Below, one piece after another: positions 8,152 to 16,802 of a stretch of DNA of 64,000 nucleotides. The stretch comes from Mycobacterium parmense (GTDB lineage Bacteria; Actinomycetota; Actinomycetes; Mycobacteriales; Mycobacteriaceae): the NCBI RefSeq assembly GCF_010730575.1, contig NZ_AP022614.1:2294001-2358000 (forward strand), given 5' to 3'. Position 1 is the stretch's first letter; every line of letters begins with the position of its first letter. The position numbers and the translations under genes are program-made. The notes beneath the pieces were generated by a model that saw nothing but the letters and a program-made list of their open reading frames with translations, did not search any database and was not told the DNA's origin.

Positions 8152-9993
8152 ATGAAAACAGCTCTGGCCACAATGGAGCGGCCCGACCTCAGCAAGATCG
8201 AGAACCGCGCGCCCTCCGTGGCGCACATGTTCCTCGCTCGCGTCGCCGCCACCCCGTACGCGGAGGCGTTTCGTTATCCGCACGACCACGCGTGGGAAAG
8301 CGTCACCTGGCAGCAGGTCGGCGAGCGCGTCTGCACCCTCGCCGCGGGCCTCGTTTCGCTGGGAATCGCCCCCGAGGACCGGGTCGCGCTCGCGTCGTCC
8401 ACCCGCTACGAGTGGGTGCTGGCCGATTTCGCCATCATGTGCGCGGGTGCGGCGACCACCACGGTGTATCCGACGACCAACGCCACCGACGTCGCATACA
8501 TCGTCGCCAACTCCGGAAGCCGGGTGGTGATCGCCGAGGACCGCGTGCAGCTCGAGAAGCTGCTCGAGCACCGCGCCGAGCTGCCGGACGTGAGCAGGGT
8601 CGTCGTCATCGACGGCAACGGCGACGGTGACTGGGTGATGTCGCTCGCCGAACTCGAGCAGATGGGCAAGCAACTGCTCGCCGACTCGCCGGGCGCCGTC
8701 ACCGATCGGGTCGCGTCCGTCGGCCCGGACCAACTGGCCAGCCTCATCTACACCTCGGGCACCACCGGCCGGCCCAAAGGCGTGCGACTCACGCACGGCG
8801 CGTGGACCTACACCGCGGCGGCCATCGACGCGCTGGGCATCCTCGGGCCGGACGACCTGAACTTCCTGTGGCTGCCCCTGGCCCACGCGTTCGGAAAGGT
8901 GATGCTGGCGTTGCCGCTGCAGATCGGCTTTCCCACTGCCATCGACGGCCGTGTCGAGCGGATCATCGACAACCTCGCGCTGCTGCGACCCACCATCATG
9001 GGCGCGGCGCCGCGCATCTTCGAGAAGGCTCATGCCCGCATCGAGGAGATGGCCGCCGAGCAGGGCAGGTTCACCAAGAAGGTGTTCGACTGGGCGGTCG
9101 GTGTGGGCCTGAAGGTGTCGGAGGCCCGGCAGGCCGGCCGCAAACCGTCGCTGGCGTCATCGCTGGCCTACCGGGTGGCCGACCGGCTGGTCTTCAGCAC
9201 CATCCGGGAGCGGTTCGGCGGGCGGCTGCGGTTCTTCGTCTCCGCGGCCGCCGCCCTGGACCGTGACGTGGCGCAATGGTTCGACGCCGTCGGCATCGTG
9301 GTGCTCGAAGGTTACGGCCTCACCGAGACCGCGGCCGCGTCATTCATCAACCGCCCCAACGCGTATCGATTCGGGACGGTCGGCCTGCCCTTCCCGGCCA
9401 CCGACGTCAAGATCGCCGGCGACGGCGAGATCCTGCTCAAGGGGCCCGGTCTGATGGCGGCCTATCACGGCCTGCCCGACGCCACCGCCGAGGCGCTCGA
9501 CGGGGACGGTTGGTTTCACACCGGCGATGTCGGCGAGGTCGATGCGGACGGGTTCCTGCGGATCACCGACCGCAAGAAGGACATGTTCAAGACCTCGCAG
9601 GGCAAGTACGTCGCACCCTCGGCCATCGACGCGAAGTTCAAGGGCCTTTGTCCCTATGTCAGCGAGCTGGTGGTCTACGGGGAGGGCAAGCCGTACTGTG
9701 TGGCGCTGGTCAGCCTCGACACCGAGGCCATCACCGATTGGGCCGGCAAGAACGGGCTGGGCGGCAGGCCCTTCGGCGAGATTGCGCGCGATGACAAGAC
9801 GCGTCAACTGATCTCCGGCTACATCGACGCCTTGAACGCCGAACTGAACCGGTGGGAGCAGGTCAAGGCGTTCACGATCGCCGATCGCGAATTATCAATC
9901 GAGGCAGGAGATTTGACGCCGAGCATGAAGCTTCGCCGCAAGGCGGTCATCGGCAAGTTCGCCGACGACCTCGACGCTCTCTACCAACGGTGA
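8152..9993 (+). CDS. Long-chain fatty-acid-CoA ligase (FadD)
   Basis: A 613-residue AMP-forming acyl-CoA synthetase that activates fatty acids to acyl-CoA. It has the AMP-binding P-loop YTSGTTGRPKG (about residues 200-210), the YGLTE A5 motif, the GWFHTGDVGE A7 motif, and the C-terminal hinge ITDRKKDMFKTSQGKYVAP. A C-terminal Lys (MKLRRK) fits the position acetylated by cAMP-dependent Pat enzymes in mycobacteria, and the divergent neighbour is such an enzyme. The size and bacterial long-chain features resemble FadD11/FadD15. An in-frame ATG at 8173 is an alternative start; neither has a strong ribosome site. Confidence 0.92.
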   Translation: MKTALATMERPDLSKIENRAPSVAHMFLARVAATPYAEAFRYPHDHAWESVTWQQVGERVCTLAAGLVSLGIAPEDRVALASSTRYEWVLADFAIMCAGAATTTVYPTTNATDVAYIVANSGSRVVIAEDRVQLEKLLEHRAELPDVSRVVVIDGNGDGDWVMSLAELEQMGKQLLADSPGAVTDRVASVGPDQLASLIYTSGTTGRPKGVRLTHGAWTYTAAAIDALGILGPDDLNFLWLPLAHAFGKVMLALPLQIGFPTAIDGRVERIIDNLALLRPTIMGAAPRIFEKAHARIEEMAAEQGRFTKKVFDWAVGVGLKVSEARQAGRKPSLASSLAYRVADRLVFSTIRERFGGRLRFFVSAAAALDRDVAQWFDAVGIVVLEGYGLTETAAASFINRPNAYRFGTVGLPFPATDVKIAGDGEILLKGPGLMAAYHGLPDATAEALDGDGWFHTGDVGEVDADGFLRITDRKKDMFKTSQGKYVAPSAIDAKFKGLCPYVSELVVYGEGKPYCVALVSLDTEAITDWAGKNGLGGRPFGEIARDDKTRQLISGYIDALNAELNRWEQVKAFTIADRELSIEAGDLTPSMKLRRKAVIGKFADDLDALYQR

Positions 9994-10060
9994 CGACGGG
10001 CCACCCCGCGCCGGCCGCGTCGCGCCTCGCATCGTTGGTGGCTGCACGCGCGGCACCATA

Positions 10061-10074
10061 GGGACGAAAGTCCT
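10061..10074. promoter_or_regulatory. DosR box upstream of the Rv2629-like gene
   Basis: The reverse complement, AGGACTTTCGTCCC, is an exact match to the RGGACTTTNGTCCC consensus. It lies 107 bases upstream of the start of the Rv2629 orthologue, itself a DosR-regulon member in M. tuberculosis. Confidence 0.85.
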
Positions 10075-10181
10075 CTACCTGCTGGCCAACGACTCTCGTG
10101 GAACCGCGTCGGGCCTTCCTACGGTGTTGGCATACGCCACCCCAAGACCGAACCAAGACGTGAAGAGGAAAGAGGCATGGC

Positions 10182-11303
10182 ATGCAATCGGAGCGCCTCA
10201 CCTGGCTGGTGAAAGCCCAAGGCCCGTTCGCCTCGGTGTACTACGACGACTCGCACGACACCGAGGACGCCGTAGAGCAACTCGAAACCAGATGGCACCT
10301 GATTCGCCGGCGTCTCGAAGAGTTGGGCGCCGATGCGGGCGTCATCCGCATGGTGGAGCGCGCGGTGCTGCACCACCGGCCGGCGATCGGCCACCGCGGC
10401 CGGGCGGTGATCGCGACCCACGAGCAGGTGCTGATCAACGATCACCTGGTCAGTCCGCCACCGGCAATGGAGATTCGCCTGTCGGATTACCCGTACGTCG
10501 TTCCGCTGATCGACCTGGAGATACGGCGCCCAACCTACGTCGTTGCGGCCATCGACCGTGCCGGTGCGGATATCAGCATCTACCGCGGCCGCACCGTGAG
10601 CTCCACGAGCATCGACGGCGGTGGTTATCCGGTCCACAAGCCGGCCACCGGCGGCTGGCATGGCTACGGCGACTACCAGCACACCACCGAAGAGGCCATC
10701 CGGATGAACTGTCGAGCGGTCGCCGACGAACTCGTGCGACTGGTCGACAAGGCAAACCCCGAAGTCGTATTCCTTTGCGGAGAAACACGATCGCTGGCCG
10801 ATCTGGTCTCCGAGTTGCCGCGGCGGGTCACCGAGCGGGCATCGCAGGTGCATTCCGGGGCACGCAAGATCGGCATCGACGACGACGAGATTCGAGAACT
10901 GGCCTCGGCCGAGTTCGCTCGGCGTCGCGACGCGGAGATGACGGGTATCGCCGACCGCTTCAGGGCCGAAGTCGGGCGCCGCTCGGGGCTGGCCGCCGCC
11001 GGGCTCGCCGACGTCTGCTCCGCATTGCGCGACGGCAACGTCGAGACCCTCATCGTCGGCGAGTTGGGTGACGCCACCGTGGTGACGGGGCGCTCACTGT
11101 CCACGATCGCCACCGATGCCGACGCGCTGTCCGAGCTCGGCGAGCCGATGCAGCGAGTGGTGCGCGCCGACGAGGCTTTGCCCTACAACGCGGTCGCGGT
11201 CGGCGCCACGCTGGTCCGGGCCGACGGCGGGTTGGCCCTTGCCGACGGGATCGGTGCGGTGCTGCGGTATGCCGCCGACAGCGTCGCCCGTCGCGGCGCC
11301 TGA
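10182..11303 (+). CDS. Rv2629-like protein (Vms1/eRF1-fold)
   Basis: A 373-residue protein starting MQSERLTWLVKAQGPFAS, essentially the same architecture and length as M. tuberculosis Rv2629, a dormancy-regulon protein of the archaeal peptide release factor/Vms1-like fold. Conserved stretches include RLSDYPYVVPLIDLE, the basic GWHGYGDYQHTTEEAIRMN segment, and the C-terminal DTLIVGEL-type strand (here ETLIVGELGDATVV). It has no GGQ motif that I can see, so release-factor activity is not supported; roles in ribosome rescue or hibernation are speculative. It is monocistronic, with a DosR box upstream and a strong terminator 25 bases downstream. Confidence 0.92.
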   Translation: MQSERLTWLVKAQGPFASVYYDDSHDTEDAVEQLETRWHLIRRRLEELGADAGVIRMVERAVLHHRPAIGHRGRAVIATHEQVLINDHLVSPPPAMEIRLSDYPYVVPLIDLEIRRPTYVVAAIDRAGADISIYRGRTVSSTSIDGGGYPVHKPATGGWHGYGDYQHTTEEAIRMNCRAVADELVRLVDKANPEVVFLCGETRSLADLVSELPRRVTERASQVHSGARKIGIDDDEIRELASAEFARRRDAEMTGIADRFRAEVGRRSGLAAAGLADVCSALRDGNVETLIVGELGDATVVTGRSLSTIATDADALSELGEPMQRVVRADEALPYNAVAVGATLVRADGGLALADGIGAVLRYAADSVARRGA

Positions 11304-11327
11304 CAGGAACCGGATAGCAAAGTTGGA

Positions 11328-11365
11328 GCGGCGGTCCCGGACGGGGGGATTCCCGGGACCGCCGC
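11328..11365 (+). terminator. Strong hairpin terminator
   Basis: A perfect 13-bp stem (GCGGCGGTCCCGG with CCGGGACCGCCGC) and a 12-base loop begin 25 bases after the stop of the Rv2629-like gene. There is no U-tract, as is common in mycobacteria. Confidence 0.75.
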
Positions 11366-11414
11366 AGCATGGGGGTGCGCCCGGCGCGGCGACGCGCTCT
11401 GCCTATCCGCAGAC

Positions 11415-11528
11415 TCAGTGGTGCCGGCCGGTGAGCGGGCGCCGGGTGCCGGCCAGGCCACGTTCGTGGTGCTCTTCGTTCAGTACGTCGACGTGGCACG
11501 TCCTGGTTGCCTCACCATCGCCCACCAT
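11415..11528 (-). pseudogene. Internally deleted DUF1876 (Rv2632c/Rv1738-like) mini-gene
   Basis: A 37-residue frame starting ATG at 11528, with AAGGAG placed seven bases upstream. Residues 8-23 (TRTCHVDVLNEEHHER) resemble the N-terminus of DUF1876 proteins such as Rv2632c (TCQIDVLIEEHDER), and the last residues (PLTGRHH) resemble that family's C-terminal QPVTGLH. About 50 middle residues are missing, so this looks like an internal deletion. A DosR-type box lies 70 bases upstream at 11599. DUF1876 member Rv1738 is strongly DosR-induced and resembles hibernation factors. The resemblance is from memory; it could still be a real micropeptide. Confidence 0.5.
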
Positions 11529-11598
11529 CGCCAGTCTCCTTGCGTCGCGAGGTGATTCGCTTGGTTACATGGGAGCATCGGCGGGCGGGCGCAAAGTA

Positions 11599-11611
11599 GG
11601 GGCGGAAGTCC
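11599..11611. promoter_or_regulatory. DosR-type box
   Basis: The reverse complement, GGACTTCCGCCCC, differs from GGACTTTNGTCCC at two positions. It lies 70 bases upstream of the minus-strand DUF1876-like mini-gene and 180 bases upstream of the EthR-like gene. Confidence 0.6.
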
Positions 11612-11697
11612 TCATTCCGCGGGGTCGTTCGTCCGCTCGCCGGCGGGGCCGACGGTCGCCCACGCATTTCGGGGCGTCGCCGACGGGCGAACAAATT

Positions 11698-11773
11698 AAT
11701 CGATAAAACGCCGCATTTCTTAATCGACATTATTGCTGGTTGTCATCAACCGTTTCGTCGACGTATATCGACA
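11698..11773. promoter_or_regulatory. Putative EthR-type operator with repeated TCGAYA motifs
   Basis: An AT-richer stretch just upstream of the TetR gene holds four related motifs: AATCGATA (11698), AATCGACA (11722), GTCGAC (11757) and TATCGACA (11766). EthR in M. tuberculosis binds a long operator rich in TGTCGA/TCGACA repeats. Autoregulation is inferred. Confidence 0.45.
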
Positions 11774-11792
11774 GGCCCATAAAGTAACGGGC

Positions 11793-12440
11793 GTGTCCGA
11801 CCTCCCGACACAAACCACGTATTCGCACGCCTCCCGGCGGCGGCGTTCGTTGCACCACTCGGGCGACGACCGAAGACAGGCGATTCTGGCCACCGCCGAA
11901 CGGTTGCTGGGCGAACGGCCGCTGGCCGACTTCTCCGTCGACGACCTGGCGAAGGGCGCGGGGATTTCGCGGCCCACGTTCTACTTCTACTTCCCGTCGA
12001 AGAATGCGGTGTTGTTGGCTCTGCTCGACCAGATGAACAGCAAGGCCAACGCCGCGCTGCGGGTGCTGGGGGGCGATCTGTCCGGCGACCCGGAGACGGT
12101 GTGGCGAACGCGCATCAAATCCTTCTTCGAGGTGTCCGGCGCCCACCCTGCGGTCGCCGTGGCGGGCGCGGCGGCGAAGTCGACCAACCCCGAGGTCCGT
12201 CAGCTGTGGTCGACGCTGATGCAGCGGTGGATAGGTTTCACCACCCTGGCGATCAAAGCCGAGCGCGGCAAGGGCGTGGCGCCCGACACGATCCCGGCCG
12301 AGGACCTTTCCGTGGCGCTGAACATGTTGAGCGAGCGGATGATGGCGGCGACCTTCACCGCCGAGGAGGCGTCGATCCCGGAAGGCCAGGTGATCGACGC
12401 GCTCGTTCACATCTGGCTGGCCAGCATTTACAACTCGTAG
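11793..12440 (+). CDS. TetR-family regulator, EthR-like
   Basis: A 215-residue regulator when started at the GTG at 11793, giving the family's length (EthR is 216). The DNA-binding helix-turn-helix is FSVDDLAKGAGISRPTFYFY, nearly identical to that of EthR; the ligand domain shares the VWRT, ELWST-like (QLWSTLMQRW) and DALVHIWLASIY segments. EthR represses a Baeyer-Villiger monooxygenase (ethA) encoded next to it, but no monooxygenase is adjacent here, so the target must be elsewhere or different. Upstream TCGACA repeats suggest autoregulation. Convergent with the hemerythrin gene, one base between stops. Confidence 0.88.
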   Translation: MSDLPTQTTYSHASRRRRSLHHSGDDRRQAILATAERLLGERPLADFSVDDLAKGAGISRPTFYFYFPSKNAVLLALLDQMNSKANAALRVLGGDLSGDPETVWRTRIKSFFEVSGAHPAVAVAGAAAKSTNPEVRQLWSTLMQRWIGFTTLAIKAERGKGVAPDTIPAEDLSVALNMLSERMMAATFTAEEASIPEGQVIDALVHIWLASIYNS

Positions 12441-12441
12441 G

Positions 12442-12927
12442 TCACAGGGAGCGCACCAGCGCGGCCCGACCCCTGGTGCGCAGCCTGTGCAGCGCCGAGC
12501 CGCGGTACCGCTCCATCATGGCCGCCATCTCCTCGCCCAGTTCCTCGAGTTCCGCGTCGCTGATCTCGACCTCGGGGGGCGCGGGAATCAGGTCGCGTTC
12601 CTCCTCGTCGGCGTGCGCCTCCAGCACGGTCTTGAACGAGTTCCACTCGTCGGGGTAGCCGGGGTCGCTCTGCGGGGTCTTGAGCAACACCGAAAGCTGG
12701 TCGACCACCTGGCGGTGCTCGGCGTGCGCGATCGCGATCAGCTTGGCGGCCCGCTTCAGCGCCGGGTAGTACAGGTCGTCCTCGATGCGGAAGTGGATGT
12801 CCAGCTCGATCAGCATGTCGTCGAAAAGGGCATGCCGCTCTTCGGACTCGACCGGCGCCTCGCTGATCTTGCGGCCCAGGCCTTTGAGCACCACGTGGTG
12901 TTCCTTGAGCACGTCATAGGCGTTCAC
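12442..12927 (-). CDS. Hemerythrin-like HHE protein (Rv2633c-like)
   Basis: A 161-residue four-helix di-iron protein, the same length as M. tuberculosis Rv2633c. Candidate ligands: HH at 10-11, H and E in ELDIHFRIEDDLYYP (about 41-55), AHAEHRQ (about 77-83) and EAHADEEE (about 108-115). The family binds O2 or has catalase activity in the Rv2633c case. It starts at a GTG that overlaps the stop of the upstream Rieske-type gene by four bases, so the two proteins are coupled and may act together in redox sensing or peroxide handling. Confidence 0.92.
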   Translation of the reverse strand: MNAYDVLKEHHVVLKGLGRKISEAPVESEERHALFDDMLIELDIHFRIEDDLYYPALKRAAKLIAIAHAEHRQVVDQLSVLLKTPQSDPGYPDEWNSFKTVLEAHADEEERDLIPAPPEVEISDAELEELGEEMAAMMERYRGSALHRLRTRGRAALVRSL

Positions 12928-13892
12928 TGCGCTTCTCCTTCTCCGATTCCGATTGCTCCGCCCGCGACCGGCTCCCGCCCGCCGCGGACTTCGACCATTC
13001 CGTTGGCCAGCCGGGCCTCATAACACGGCAGCGGGGCCGCGGCCGGACCGCGCAGCACCTCCCCGGACTCGGCCGCGAACCAGGATCCGTGCCAGGGGCA
13101 CACCAGCCTGCCGCGGTCGAGCCAGCCGTCGGCCATGGGGGCGGCGAGGTGCGGGCAGAACTCGCCGAACGCCGTGACGCCTCCCGGTCCGGTCCGGCAC
13201 AGCACCAGTCCCACCCCGTCGACCTCGACGCGCACCGGCTTGCCGTTCAGTGAGCTCGCCGGCAGCACCGGCGTCCATTTGGTGGTGCGCAGCCGCTGCC
13301 CGGATCGGTCGGTCCCGATGCCGGACTCGAACACCAGCGCCCCGCCGAGGTAGCTGCCCGCCACCGTGAGGCCGTAACCCACGGCCGTCAGCGCGATCCC
13401 GCGGCGGTTGCGGCCCCGGCGGCGATCCCACCAGGATTGCGCGTAGAGCGCCGTCGCGGCCAGGTTGATCAGGCCGTGCACCGCCCCGACCCGCCGATCC
13501 TCCTCGTGGGTGTGTTGCCAGTCCGTCACGCCGGTGAGCGCGGAGCCGATGCTGGCCAGGATGCCCACCCCCAGGGCCCGGCCGGCGAACCGCGACGCGT
13601 CGCGGACCTCGGTGGCCGGCTGCCCCGGCAGCAGGCTGAGCGCGTCGAGCGCGACGGTCGTGCCGAGCGCCCCGCTGGTCAGCGACGCCAGCGGCGGGTG
13701 CGCCGGGTGCCCGAGCCAGACGCCGTGCAGCGCGTTGGTGACGGTGTCGCGGGCGCCGCCGAGCCCGTTGTAGGCGAAACTGACTAGGTGCTCGAACCGG
13801 TAGCTGGGCCGGTCCAGCCATTCCTGGCGGCCGATGGCGGCGATCGCCCGCGCCCCTAGCTTGCGCAATCCCTGGTTTCCTGACCCGCTCAT
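12924..13892 (-). CDS. DUF2231 membrane domain fused to Rieske [2Fe-2S] domain
   Basis: A 322-residue protein. Residues about 50-195 carry the DUF2231 membrane domain (GHPAHPPLASLTSGA, then three or four hydrophobic helices). Residues about 215-310 form a Rieske domain with FCPHL and CPWHGSWF supplying the Cys2His2 cluster ligands. Rieske domains transfer electrons; the membrane portion suggests the cluster is tethered at the inner membrane. It is the first gene of a two-gene operon with the hemerythrin (4-base overlap), hinting at electron delivery to the di-iron protein. That partnership is inferred from overlap only. Confidence 0.9.
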   Translation of the reverse strand: MSGSGNQGLRKLGARAIAAIGRQEWLDRPSYRFEHLVSFAYNGLGGARDTVTNALHGVWLGHPAHPPLASLTSGALGTTVALDALSLLPGQPATEVRDASRFAGRALGVGILASIGSALTGVTDWQHTHEEDRRVGAVHGLINLAATALYAQSWWDRRRGRNRRGIALTAVGYGLTVAGSYLGGALVFESGIGTDRSGQRLRTTKWTPVLPASSLNGKPVRVEVDGVGLVLCRTGPGGVTAFGEFCPHLAAPMADGWLDRGRLVCPWHGSWFAAESGEVLRGPAAAPLPCYEARLANGMVEVRGGREPVAGGAIGIGEGEAQ

Positions 13893-14091
13893 CGCACCAG
13901 TCCCTCCTCGAATTCGAAAGCCAGACGGCGTAGCGCCCCCGAACCGATTACCCCGTCGTTGCGTGCCCTCACATCCGCGTCAGCCCTGCCCCGACCACGC
14001 TAACTTCGCCCCCTTGCCCCTGATTGCCAGTTGCCTGTGAATTACCACAAAGTGGACTTGTAGAAACGGCGTAGTCCGGCTCCGGACCCCC

Positions 14092-15147
14092 TCAGAGGAG
14101 GGTGAGCACCGCCGCGCCCAGGAATCCCGCTGCCATCACCGACGACGCCGTCACCGCGGTGGCCCGCCATCCGAAGCTGCGCGCGACCATCGCGACGCCC
14201 GGGATGCTGGCCGCGGGGAGGGTGACCAGCAGCGCACCGATGGTCCCCGAGGAGGCGCCGAGCAGCGCCAGGCCCGACAGGATCGGAATCTCCCCCGCCG
14301 TGGGGATCACCATGAGCGTGCCGACGATCGCCGCGACCGCCACGACCAGCAGGCCCGTGAGGAAACCGTCGCCACCGGGGTGCGTCGATTGCCCCGCGGC
14401 GAGCAGCCAGCCCCGGAACGCTCCGACGAGAAGCACCAGGACCGCATACTCGGGCAACAGGATCGCGGACAGCCGCAGCAGCGCCCACGTGAACCCGCGC
14501 GGCCCGCGCCCGCCCTCGTCGCCCGGCGCGGCGACGGTCGCGGGCGGCCCGCCGGTGACGCTGCCGACCAGCGCCCCGACGCCGAGCACCACGGCCAGGC
14601 CCACCACCGCCCTGGTGACCGTCCACTGCCAAGGCGCAACGAAGAGCAGGAACACCAGCACCGCGGGGTTCAGCAGCGGGTTGCCCAGCCAGTACGCGAC
14701 GGCCGCGGGCAGACCAACTCCGTTGCGCCGCAACGTGACGGCGACCGGGGCGGCGCAACAGGTACACATCATCGACGGCATGCCGGCAACCGCGCCGGCC
14801 AGCGCACTCGAGACCGGCCGGCCGCGGTTGAGGACCCGCGCCGGCCACGACCCGGGCAGCAGCGCCTGAATCGACGCGCTGAGCAGCAGCGCCACCACCA
14901 GCGCCGGCCAGATCGAGCCCAGGTAGGCGTGGAAGAACGTCGTCGCGGCGTGCCACGTCGGGCCGTCCCCGGCCCGCACCCCGCCGACCTTCAGGATGCT
15001 CGACCCCGACCAATGGCGTGTGCGTTGGGCTTTCGCCGCTTTCGCGACGTAGGGCAACCATTTCGCCCAGAGCAGTCCGGCCACGAACACGGCCAGCGTC
15101 GCGCAGACACCGACCCCATTCGCTTTCAGGCGCGTCGCCACGGTCAC
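14092..15147 (-). CDS. ArsP/DUF318-family permease
   Basis: A 351-residue membrane protein with about eight hydrophobic helices. The signature MPSMMCTCCAAPVAV places a Cys-Thr-Cys-Cys motif in a membrane loop, as in the ArsP/UPF0718 permease family, some of which export trivalent organoarsenicals. A second conserved motif, TAGEIPI, is near residue 280. It starts at GTG 15147. No arsenic regulator or ArsM is adjacent, so the substrate cannot be assigned; thiol-reactive metals or methylarsenite are candidates. Confidence 0.8.
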   Translation of the reverse strand: MTVATRLKANGVGVCATLAVFVAGLLWAKWLPYVAKAAKAQRTRHWSGSSILKVGGVRAGDGPTWHAATTFFHAYLGSIWPALVVALLLSASIQALLPGSWPARVLNRGRPVSSALAGAVAGMPSMMCTCCAAPVAVTLRRNGVGLPAAVAYWLGNPLLNPAVLVFLLFVAPWQWTVTRAVVGLAVVLGVGALVGSVTGGPPATVAAPGDEGGRGPRGFTWALLRLSAILLPEYAVLVLLVGAFRGWLLAAGQSTHPGGDGFLTGLLVVAVAAIVGTLMVIPTAGEIPILSGLALLGASSGTIGALLVTLPAASIPGVAMVARSFGWRATAVTASSVMAAGFLGAAVLTLL

Positions 15148-15263
15148 CGACGCTATTGCAAAACAATCCGCCGCACTCGCCGAGGTGGCCGTTTCGGGGT
15201 TTGTCGATCACTCGCCGAAATGGCTCCGACACACGATTCCCGTCACCTATTAGTCTCGGCTTC

Positions 15264-16133
15264 GTGCGCGGGGTCGTTCGGGACGGGTATCGCCGGTATG
15301 TCGCCATCGGTGACAGCCAGACCGAGGGCTTGTGGGACGGCGACGACGGCATCGGCCTGCTCGGGTTCGCCGATCGACTGGCCGCGAAAATCGATTCCCT
15401 CTACCCGGGGCTGCAGTACGCCAACCTGGCGATCCGCGGCAAGCGGATCGCCGACGTGCTCGCCGAGCAGCTCCCGCCGACCCTGGCGATGCGCCCGGAT
15501 CTGGTCACCGTCTGCGCCGGCATGAACGACGTGATCCAGCCGGGACGGTCATTCGGCCCCGCCCTGCGCGACCTGGAGGTGCTCTACGCCGCGCTCGCCG
15601 GGTCGGGCGCCACGGTGGTGACGACGACCTTCCCCAATGTCGCGCAGTTCCTCCCGCTCGGTCGGCTGGTGTCGGCGCGGCTCGCCCGGATCAACGGCGC
15701 CATCCGGGCGGCGGCCGACCGGTACGGGTTCCGGCTCGTCGACCTGTACAACGCCGCGTCGATGCGCGAGCTGGACACCTGGGCCATCGACCGCGTGCAC
15801 GCCTCCACCAGGGGGCACATCCTGTTCGCCGCGGCGGCCGCGGAAGCACTGAATCTGCCTGACACGAACCATGATTGGGCCTATCCCAGCCTCAACCCGA
15901 CGCGGCGCTCGCTGGCCGGCGGCGCATACGAACAGCTGCGGTGGACCCAGGGCGCGCTGTTCCCGTGGATCTGGCGGCGCCTGCGCGGCATGTCGTCGGC
16001 CGACGGGCGCGAGCCCAAACGGCCGTGGCTGGAGCCGCTGACCACGCCGAGCCGGTCGGGCGATGGCGCGCCGGCGGCAAACGGGGACATCACCGCGCAG
16101 ACCAACCGCACGTCAGGCATCCTTGACGCATGA
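15264..16133 (+). CDS. SGNH/GDSL-family hydrolase
   Basis: A 289-residue esterase/lipase-type protein. Block I is AIGDSQTEG (nucleophile Ser), block III is AGMNDV (Asn), and block V is DRVHASTRGH (Asp and His), so the SGNH active site is complete. No signal peptide is apparent, suggesting a cytosolic enzyme. The GTG at 15264 fits the start of homology; the frame is open further upstream, but that part overlaps the divergent permease gene. Its stop overlaps the DedA start by four bases. The substrate is unknown; acyl or acetyl ester hydrolysis is the general expectation. Confidence 0.85.
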   Translation: MRGVVRDGYRRYVAIGDSQTEGLWDGDDGIGLLGFADRLAAKIDSLYPGLQYANLAIRGKRIADVLAEQLPPTLAMRPDLVTVCAGMNDVIQPGRSFGPALRDLEVLYAALAGSGATVVTTTFPNVAQFLPLGRLVSARLARINGAIRAAADRYGFRLVDLYNAASMRELDTWAIDRVHASTRGHILFAAAAAEALNLPDTNHDWAYPSLNPTRRSLAGGAYEQLRWTQGALFPWIWRRLRGMSSADGREPKRPWLEPLTTPSRSGDGAPAANGDITAQTNRTSGILDA

Positions 16134-16786
16134 ACGTGGAGGCGCTGCTGCACACGATTCCGCCACTGGCGGTCTACCTCGTGGTCGGCGGCGTCGTCGG
16201 CGTCGAAAGCCTGGGCATCCCGCTGCCCGGCGAGATCATCCTCGTCAGCGCGGCGCTGATGTCGTCGCATCACGACCTGGCCGTCAATCCGATCGGTGTC
16301 GGCGTCGCCGCGGTGATCGGCGCCGTGGCCGGCGACTCGATCGGCTACGCGGTGGGACGCCGCTTCGGCATGCCCCTCTTCGATCGGCTGGGCCGCCGCT
16401 TCCCGAAGCACTTCGGCCCGGGGCACGTCGCGCTCGCCGAGAAGCTGTTCGGCCGGTGGGGCGCCCGCGCGGTGTTCCTGGGCCGGTTCATCGCGCTGCT
16501 GCGGATCTTCGCCGGCCCGCTGGCCGGCGCGCTGAAGATGCCCTACCCGCGGTTCCTGACGGCCAATGTCTCGGGCGCGATCTGCTGGGCGGGCGGCACC
16601 ACCGCGCTGGTGTACTACGCCGGGATGGCCGCCGAACAGTGGCTGCAGCGGTTCTCCTGGATCGGACTGGTCGTGGCGGTCGTCGTCGGGATCGGCGCCG
16701 CAATCCTGTTGCGGGAGCGCACCGCGCGCGCGATCGCCGAATTGGAGGCCGAGCACTACCGCAAGGCCGACACGGCCGCGGCCTGA
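16130..16786 (+). CDS. dedA: DedA-family membrane protein (Rv2637-like)
   Basis: A 218-residue DedA/SNARE-associated protein, a likely undecaprenyl-phosphate or phospholipid flippase by family precedent. It shows the family motifs ESLGIPLPGE, GDSIGYAVGR and FLGRFIALLRIFAGPLAG (with the paired Arg residues), plus several membrane helices. Position between the Rieske/hemerythrin block and the STAS gene agrees with Rv2637 in M. tuberculosis. ATGA overlap with the GDSL gene indicates coupling. The C-terminus is a charged cytosolic tail. Confidence 0.9.
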   Translation: MNVEALLHTIPPLAVYLVVGGVVGVESLGIPLPGEIILVSAALMSSHHDLAVNPIGVGVAAVIGAVAGDSIGYAVGRRFGMPLFDRLGRRFPKHFGPGHVALAEKLFGRWGARAVFLGRFIALLRIFAGPLAGALKMPYPRFLTANVSGAICWAGGTTALVYYAGMAAEQWLQRFSWIGLVVAVVVGIGAAILLRERTARAIAELEAEHYRKADTAAA

Positions 16787-16802
16787 GGGAGGCGCCGGCC
16801 GG

